Positions 58,701-64,000 of a DNA stretch of 64,000 nucleotides are shown piece by piece. The position numbers and the translations under genes are program-made. Below the pieces are notes generated by a model that saw nothing but the letters and a program-made list of their open reading frames with translations, made no database searches and had not been told where the DNA came from. Source of the stretch: Haliclystus octoradiatus (taxonomy: Eukaryota > Cnidaria > Staurozoa > Stauromedusae > Haliclystidae); assembly GCA_916610825.1 (NCBI GenBank), contig OU744446.1, positions 25,992,445-26,056,444 of the forward strand. Reading direction: 5' to 3'. The number at the start of each line of letters is the position of its first letter. Position 1 is the stretch's first letter.

Positions 58701-61700
58701 TTGCGTTGCCGTGGGTAATTTGATTTTCAGCCTCACTTTGGTGTGGCAAGGGTTCTTGGTCTGCAACATTAGCTGACAAACCTGTGCCGTTAGACTGGGT
58801 TGGCAATTCTTGTCTGTGAGATATCACGGTTGATGCCTCATCTGATCTAATTTGTAAGTTGTCCATGATCTTACCGCAAATTATTTGGACTTCTGCAAAC
58901 ATTTTTTGGAGCTGTGCCTCTTCCGTGTCGAATTCTTCCTCGGAAAGATATTCAGCTAATTGCTCGACAATGTCGGCAATAATTTGTTGTCTAATTTCGA
59001 TGTCATCGAAGGTTTTGCGTAAAAATGTTTTACTTCCGCTATTGATAATCTGATTTTCGGCAGATTTGAATAATTGGGTCAATCTACCCCTATGAGCTCT
59101 TCTCTTATTTCGAAGTGATTTTATACACTTGGAATTATCATTTGCGGTACCGTCTGTTGTGTTTAACGGATAAACATCTTGATCTGCCATCGAAAAGCAC
59201 GATGCAATTAAGATCAAGTTACATAAAGTAAAGGTTGGGAAATTTGTAACACGAAATGATACAAACGGAAAAACGATTCATTGAAAGTTGAAATAGTACT
59301 TGTTTTGACAAGCTAAACAACAAACAGCTAACTTCGGAAAGACTTCAGCGATTAAAAACTGAAGAAATGCAATAGTAACTTGGAACAATCTCACCGATCT
59401 TCTCACGAACGATTCCAACTTTATATTGAACAGACGATTTTGAAAAAATCGAAATGTTATCTTGTAGTTCTTCTCGGGTTCGACTGACCAAATGAACTAA
59501 CGAATTTTACTTGGATTTCAGAGGACTGTAATGATGTGATGATTTGATATCCGATAGTTCAGAAATGAACGACGTTCGATGTATAACAACAATTTATATG
59601 TATTCTCAATATCGCGTGTCTGGCGCTGCAGAACAGATCTGAGGTTTTTTACTACGCAAATCACAGCACATTAACAATAACATTTACAATTCGCTACAGT
59701 GGTATAGATTACATAAAATCATACAATTTCCGCCGGAACAAGTCTCATCTTCATTCTAAATTAATTTCACAAGCACCGGTCAAGGGCTAAATCATTCGGT
59801 TTTTTATTTGATAGGCATTAAAGCGCAAACATTCTTCACAGGGATTTGGTTAGCTGATGCTAAGAAGTAAATCGGGAAGTAGCAGGCTCTTCGTAATCTA
59901 GAAGATTCATTGTTCTGAGGTGGGATACACATAGGGTCTGACAAAGAGTTCAACCTTCTGAAATCCTAGAGGCATTTCAAAATTTTCTTCGAATTTATTT
60001 GTTGACATTTGACCGATAAATTATAAAAACCTTATTTTTTCTGAATATGATTTGAACTTCCATAATCTAGGATTCCATGATTCCTAGTTTTGTCGGACCC
60101 TGGAGGATTGGATACACAAAGTAAATTCAATAGAATTATCAATTATATTACCCCACACTTTACTTCTTAGGGACTGGTATTACAATGAGAAATATGAAAC
60201 TGACAAGGATCTTCGAAGAGGCTTATTGGGATAATATTATTTAATTTTCAAAGTACGTAGTTTTTGATCAATAGAAACTCAATAAAATTTAAATTAAATT
60301 AAATTAAAGACTCAAATTAAATTTGAAAGTCGTGTTGCTGTTATGGACAAATACTCGAAGGCTGTCATGATCAAAATCGTGCTCACTCCCTGTGATACAA
60401 AATGAAACATTATGAATGTTACAGAACTTTGAATCTCTGTTTTCCAAGATTTGATTTTGTGAATTTTTCAATAAATATTTTCTTGAAAAATACTTACTTG
60501 AACATTTATTCAGAAAAATCTTGGCAAAGTAATCTAATTACTTGGTACAAGGACAAGGTAAACCTATTGAGTTGACCCTATTTACAGAGGGGGTTGCAAT
60601 AGGATAATTGTGAAATCAAAATAATAATAAACAATTTTTTACAATTCATCAAATTCAACTGTTTTGATGTGAGACTACAATCTAGCAGCAGACACTGGTT
60701 TATAGGGTAACTGAGAGGGTTTGGGTTGAGCAGGGCAATTACCCCCAGGGCCCGGGACGTTTGTTAGGCCAAACAGGGTTTTCATGTTACATATTTCTTT
60801 GTGAATGTGAGACAGTGAGATTGGCTGTAATTAAAAAATGTAACCTTGTTAATATCACTGTGATTGGGCAATTCAAAATTGTGATAATATAAGCGGACGT
60901 TCAGATATCAACTTGAGTGAAATAGTTGAGTTTGATGGAAGCCAGTTTTCAATAAATTGGGGGTATAAAGCTGATTGTGATATTAAAAGTAGTGATATCT
61001 AGTGAGGTTACACTGTATTTGTAAAACGTCTCTATTAATCCAACAACACAGATAATCCATATGCCAGCACATTATACATATCAATATATGAATGCTATTA
61101 TTGCAAACATTGGATAAATGTTAAAACAAGGTAATTTTTAGAGGGTAAATATTATGTTTGTTGATTAACTTTAAACGTTCAGGACAATATACTTGTAAAA
61201 TCATCTGAAAATTCAATTTTGATTGAAGATCACACTGCCTGATAAAACGAACAGGTCAGCTGAACAAACTTCAAAATAGTCTTCACAACTTATTCATAAT
61301 TTGTAATTTTAAAAATGTATTAGCTTGTTAGGCCTAATTCGACCTTTGTCCTCCAACAGCAAAGCAATGATGCCAATAGCAACAATCGGCACATGATGCA
61401 TATCCTGACTTATAGGAGCAGCAGTTGGAGTTGATGTTTGGCACACATGAACTTAAACACACTGTGTATCAACAACAGTGAGTTTGAAAACAATAATCAA
61501 ATTTCACTATCAATCAAATATCAACAAACCTAACAGCCTCGGAAACGATTCAGCAGTAAGTGATTCAGCTCCAGGTCGTACAAATTGTGGTAATAAACAT
61601 ATCTAGTGGTTTCAGAAAAAAAAAATAAAACTTTCAATAACAGATGATGTTAAACAACAGGAAAGCAGTGCCAACAAATTTGAATAAGACATCATTCGTG

Positions 61701-61784
61701 TGTGGTAAGAAAGAACTTTAAATATCGAAAGGGCACACTTACAATAATAAATAAATGAAACAGCGCATTCCACCTTGGTACCAT
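43712..61784 (-). CDS. ERP44: ER protein 44, thioredoxin-fold chaperone, complete 14-exon model
   Basis: Retains unassembled secretory proteins and ERO1-type partners that lack their own retrieval signal, cycling between Golgi and ER. Exons: 61784-61743, 61602-61530, 53361-53322, 47955-47886, 47798-47697, 47083-46967, 46724-46656, 46489-46443, 45777-45720, 45439-45208, 45114-45041, 44946-44879, 44785-44602, 43864-43712. All joins are in frame: 1329 nt, 442 residues (human 406). Residues 1-28 are a signal peptide (MVPRWNALFHLFII...). The active site is FYADWC53RFS56, the single-Cys CRFS typical of the family. Further hallmarks are SKYPTLKVFRNG, YRGQRSVDAF, CVPLVRELTFENGEELTEEG, DSFRHMYLFP, KLRQFVLDLHSGKLHREFH and GPDP. 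The C-terminus is RDEL, for KDEL-receptor retrieval. The tail before RDEL is longer and Gly/Gln-rich. Introns 2 and 3 are stretched by a BEL/Pao element and a hAT element. Confidence 0.96.
44055..44090. repeat. Fragment of the 28889-29080 MITE family
   Basis: CTTAGTGAGACAAGAGAAAAGCG here matches CTTAGTGAGACACAAGAAAAGCG at about 28950. Only the one arm is recognisable. ERP44 intron 13. Confidence 0.4.
48279..48416. mobile_element. piggyBac-like MITE with TTAA flanks
   Basis: Ends GCCTCTTCAGAG and CTCGGAAGAGGC, each bordered by TTAA (48275-48278 and 48417-48420). TTAA duplication is the piggyBac signature. A diverged, interrupted copy is at 59884-60227. ERP44 intron 3. Confidence 0.7.
50200..52975. 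repeat. Large inverted repeat, arms about 400 bp, 1.9-kb spacer
   Basis: About 50200-50620 matches the reverse complement of about 52560-52975. Shared words include CTTCAAAGTGGTGTTTTGAC, CCAGACTATCTT and GGCGTAGCTC (diverged). The translated frames on the two arms are similar for about 50 residues (FGSKHHFEG.., YYIC.DSLGV), but I cannot link them to a protein family. Probably a foldback element or two opposed copies of one repeat, older than the hAT insertion inside it. Confidence 0.65.
51420..52159. mobile_element. hAT non-autonomous element, 740 bp, with perfect 8-bp target duplication
   Basis: Perfect 14-bp ends CAGTGCCGGATTAA and TTAATCCGGCACTG, flanked by GGTTCAAG at 51412-51419 and 52160-52167. 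A 21-base A run near 51490 and CCTTAGGCCAC/CCTAAGGCCAC sub-terminal words are inside. No coding sequence. Nested inside the larger element above. Confidence 0.93.
53509..53761 (-). repeat. 3' LTR of the BEL/Pao element
   Basis: 253 bp. In element sense it begins TGTTCCGGCGGAAATTG and ends GTTAGTTCA. It carries a 5-bp insertion relative to the other LTR near 53636 (GCTCT/GTCTGG region). Confidence 0.92.
53833..59190 (-). pseudogene. BEL/Pao gag-pol polyprotein with one in-frame stop
   Basis: Start taken at 59190 (MADQDV), the first ATG in the frame. The reading runs about 905 residues to a TGA at 56475-56473 in the reverse-transcriptase region, then continues in the same frame to the stop at 53833. 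Order: Gag-like DUF1759 region about 230-370; zinc knuckle with CFSCL...H...C about 473-490; retropepsin-like DEGSDSTLI about 553; RT start before the break; after it YVDD (RT catalytic box), RNase H region, H2C2 integrase finger (HHKQCLHSG...C..C) and an integrase core with the two catalytic Asp contexts VDYFGP and SDNGTNF. The third catalytic position, normally Glu in GGVHE, is Lys (GGVHK). Both lesions are single-base changes of the G-to-A type on the coding strand. This copy should not make active RT-integrase. The rest is intact, matching the young LTRs. Confidence 0.93.
59493..59740 (-). repeat. 5' LTR of the BEL/Pao element
   Basis: 248 bp, same ends as the 3' LTR, about 99% identical outside the 5-bp indel. 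It presumably carries the element's promoter, firing in the same direction as ERP44 transcription. Confidence 0.92.
59884..60227. mobile_element. Second copy of the GCCTCTTC MITE, itself interrupted
   Basis: Ends AGGCTCTTCG and TCTTCGAAGAGGCTTA, and interior TTCATTGTTCTGAGGTGGGA and GGGACTG..ACAATGAGAAAT, match 48279-48416. An extra piece between about 59933 and 60102, with ends AGGGTCTGACAAA and TTTTGTCGGACCCT, is missing from the other copy, so a third small transposon inserted here. The flanking GGATACACA appears on both sides of it. ERP44 intron 2. Confidence 0.65.
60228..61529. other. ERP44 intron 2, right part, nothing recognised
   Basis: About 1.3 kb of AT-rich intronic DNA between the MITE copy and exon 2. 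A short (AAATT)n-like run lies near 60290. I see no gene or clear repeat. Confidence 0.5.
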
Positions 61785-64000
61785 GTTGTCGATGTTATCT
61801 ATGTGTGTGTGATAGTATGCTTTAATCTCCGGCTGACAGTCTATCTCAACAGTTCAAATCTAAAGTCTCTTGTCTCCTTTCCCAGCCACCATCAAACTTT
61901 CGTCTTTGTTAAAAAAAGGGGCTGGTAACCCTTTAATCCTCGTTTACATGATATCAACAATATCCACGTGTCAATGTCTCGTTGCTTTCACCATTTCAGT
62001 TACCATGGTGATCACGATACTACCTGCTGCACTTTTTACAATCAGATGATCAGATGTGATCTTTTTATAGAATCAGCTGTCAAGTTTTAATTATATGAAG
62101 AAATGACCACAGAAACTTCCCTCGAGTGGCAGCGATGTTTCAGAAATAAATTCTTTGCATGAAAAGTTGGTCAGATAGACAATGTGATTAATATTGCATA
62201 AATACCCGGCCCCAGTACAGTGTCCAAAGATTATATAATTGCGCATAGGGATATAGGACATCAATATAATGATCTATAGCATCATACCATGGGTTGTGTT
62301 TTGTACATGAGTGTTGGCGGAGCAGAATACAAACAAATGATGGTCCAAAAATCTCCCCAAAAATTCATTGTTACCATAAACAATTGGCTTTGTCTAAATA
62401 ATGTGAAATCGCGCACGATCTCCAGGCACTCAGCAAATATGATGGCTTGTGATGCAGTTCTACAGCTTTTACGCAATCCACATGTCATCATCTTCATCGT
62501 CGTCATAATTATTTCAAGACGTTGATCCTGTGTGGGCCCAAAAGACATCTCTTCCACGGGGCCCTCACAATTATGAAATATTGAATACAGAAAATAACAG
62601 CTAAAATAAATTAACTGTAGATTAAAATTAATAAAACTATTCAACTAAAACTATTTTAACATCTGCTCTCTTATATTGATTTAAAAATATTTTTTTAGGT
62701 ATTGTTCTTAGAAACTAAAGCTATTGATTTAGCGTTACGCATATTGTATGTTGTACGTACATACAAATAGTACAGTAAATGTACCCAATCTGTAAATGGA
62801 GCCATCAAATGCAAAATTTGGTCTGTGTGGACTGTGAACCAATGAGCAATCGCGTAACGATATAGGCACACTCTTTTTATTAAGAACACGTAAATTGAGC
62901 TTAGGCTCAAATGTTCAAGTTTCTAGAAATGCCAGCCTGGGCAGCCTGGTGTGTTCTTATTTTCCAATTTTTTGTAAAAATGTACATCCAATATGATTTA
63001 CAGTATGATATCTTATCTAAATAAAACTAATATTTTGAATGTCATATCCATTCTTTAATTTTCAGATGCTGTTTTGCTAGCCTCAGATTGCCGTTTTAAT
63101 TTGTTTTTATATTTTACAAAATTTGAGCCTCAAATATTCTCATGAAATGTGTTCTTATAAAAAAAAATGCATTGCGTTTTAATTCAAACTGATATATTCA
63201 TTTCGGGTCGGGAGCGTAGTCTACTACAGAAGGTACAGATACAAGTACAGATGTAATTAATCTGTGGACGCGGTAGCGATCCGGTAGCGAAAGTAAATAG
63301 CGGCAATCATTCATTTAAAATATCGGAAGCAAAACGAAATATATGCACGAAGAGCTGCTCGTTTGAGTTCGTAACTAACCGGTTTTCATGATAATATAAA
63401 ACCTTTTTTTAACAAATCTTAAACTATAGCACTTGCACGGTCAGATACGTCAAGAAATGAGCTTCAAAATCACAACATTGTCAAGTAAAACTGCTATTGA
63501 AATGATAGAATTTAACCGGTTACGGTATGGAGTTATAGAAATGTAGAAGTTGTGAGATGGTAGGGAAATTTGGAACATTCTATTTATACATCATATGAAA
63601 AAATATGTTGATTTTGCTAAAATGCATTATAACCAGCTTTTGTGATTTTTGTTCCATTAAGGGTATCAGGCATTTACATCTATGGTAACACTGGAGTGAC
63701 CCCTCCCTCGCCTCCACGCTGCCCATCCTGTTCCCTTATGACATCCACTGGATTGATTAAAGCGATCGATGATTTATATTGAAATTATATGAGATTACCC
63801 AATTTTCATAATAAACAGAGAATTTCAAACATTTACGATATTTTCAACGTGAAAACAAGAAGTGTCCATTGATTGTTTGACTTTAATCACTCCGTAAATG
63901 ATTCTAGAGTCTTACATGCAGTCAACCGTCTTTTATTCGTCTTCTAATAATAGGCTTAAAAAGTGTTGCATTTGATCTGGCTTACGATTTTATGAGTTAA
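61785..64000. other. Region upstream of ERP44, no supported gene; candidate UPR-type site
   Basis: CCACGTGTCA at 61964-61973, about 180 bp ahead of the ERP44 start, reads TGACACGTGG on the gene's strand and holds the ACGTG core used by XBP1/ATF6-type factors. That fits an ER-stress gene but is only a short word. The frames at 62282-62644 (-), 62289-62525 (+) and 62695-62910 (-) overlap one another or lack domains, and I do not call them. Nothing else is recognised up to 64000. Confidence 0.45.

Larger units (their letters stand above)
53509..59740 (-). mobile_element. BEL/Pao LTR retrotransposon, near-complete, in ERP44 intron 2
   Basis: 6232 bp with two LTRs (253 and 248 bp) that begin TG and end CA in the element's sense, flanked by a 5-bp duplication AGTCT (53504-53508 and 59741-59745). 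A primer-binding-site candidate TGGTCAGTCGAACCC follows the 5' LTR, at 59490 and downward. A purine tract GACGGGGGGAGAA (53774-53762) abuts the 3' LTR. The LTRs differ by two substitutions and one 5-bp indel, so insertion is fairly recent. The element has the same orientation as ERP44. The donor tRNA was not identified. Confidence 0.95.

Noticed and set aside
62282..62910. Possible small gene upstream of ERP44
   Set aside because: Overlapping frames on both strands, no domain, no convincing splice or start signals.

Overview
The window is animal nuclear DNA: AT-rich, dense with introns that use GT/AG splice sites, and full of transposons. Protein families and intron density fit a marine invertebrate. 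A tunicate or other invertebrate deuterostome is my best guess, but nothing seen here fixes the taxon. A palindromic octamer, TAGGCCTA, recurs far more often than base composition predicts.

Six protein genes can be rebuilt. (1) The 3' part of an EML1-4 type microtubule-associated protein, + strand, 17 exons, 1-4310. (2) EIF2AK4/GCN2, - strand, 24194-4414, 20 exons, a continuous 1681-residue reading. It converges on EML with 103 bp between stop codons. (3) An intronless EGLN-like (HIF prolyl hydroxylase family) gene with a MYND finger, + strand, 27007-27912, whose iron-binding residues look altered. (4) NABP/SOSSB, a single-stranded DNA-binding subunit, - strand, 39274-28375, 5 exons. (5) RNASEK, + strand, 39594-41748, 3 exons, head-to-head with NABP across a 319-bp gap holding a palindromic NRF1-type site. 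(6) ERP44, - strand, 61784-43712, 14 exons, 442 residues, with signal peptide, CRFS active site and C-terminal RDEL. All exon joins of genes 2-6 stay in frame. The genes share a loose stress or homeostasis theme (amino-acid starvation, oxygen sensing, ER redox quality control, DNA repair), but I see no evidence that they form a functional cluster.

Most remaining sequence is mobile DNA, largely inside introns. EIF2AK4 intron 1 (24089-17581) carries a 1.1-kb palindromic foldback element, several terminal-inverted-repeat elements and one element nested in another. The gap upstream of EIF2AK4 has a tRNA-derived SINE split by a hAT-like insertion. The NABP introns hold two more copies of that SINE, a 5'-truncated CR1/L2-like LINE joined to about 157 perfect AAT units, and a hAT MITE. 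RNASEK intron 2 has two hAT MITEs. ERP44 intron 3 is nearly filled by a 4.8-kb hAT-type element with its own nested insertions. ERP44 intron 2 contains a nearly complete BEL/Pao LTR retrotransposon with a 5-bp target duplication, broken by one in-frame stop and one integrase catalytic-residue change.

No CRISPR, operon or prokaryotic system is present. The best candidates for something new are the EGLN-like possible pseudoenzyme and the layered hAT/foldback/SINE insertion history. Coordinates were counted by hand and may be off by 1-2 bases at some splice sites.
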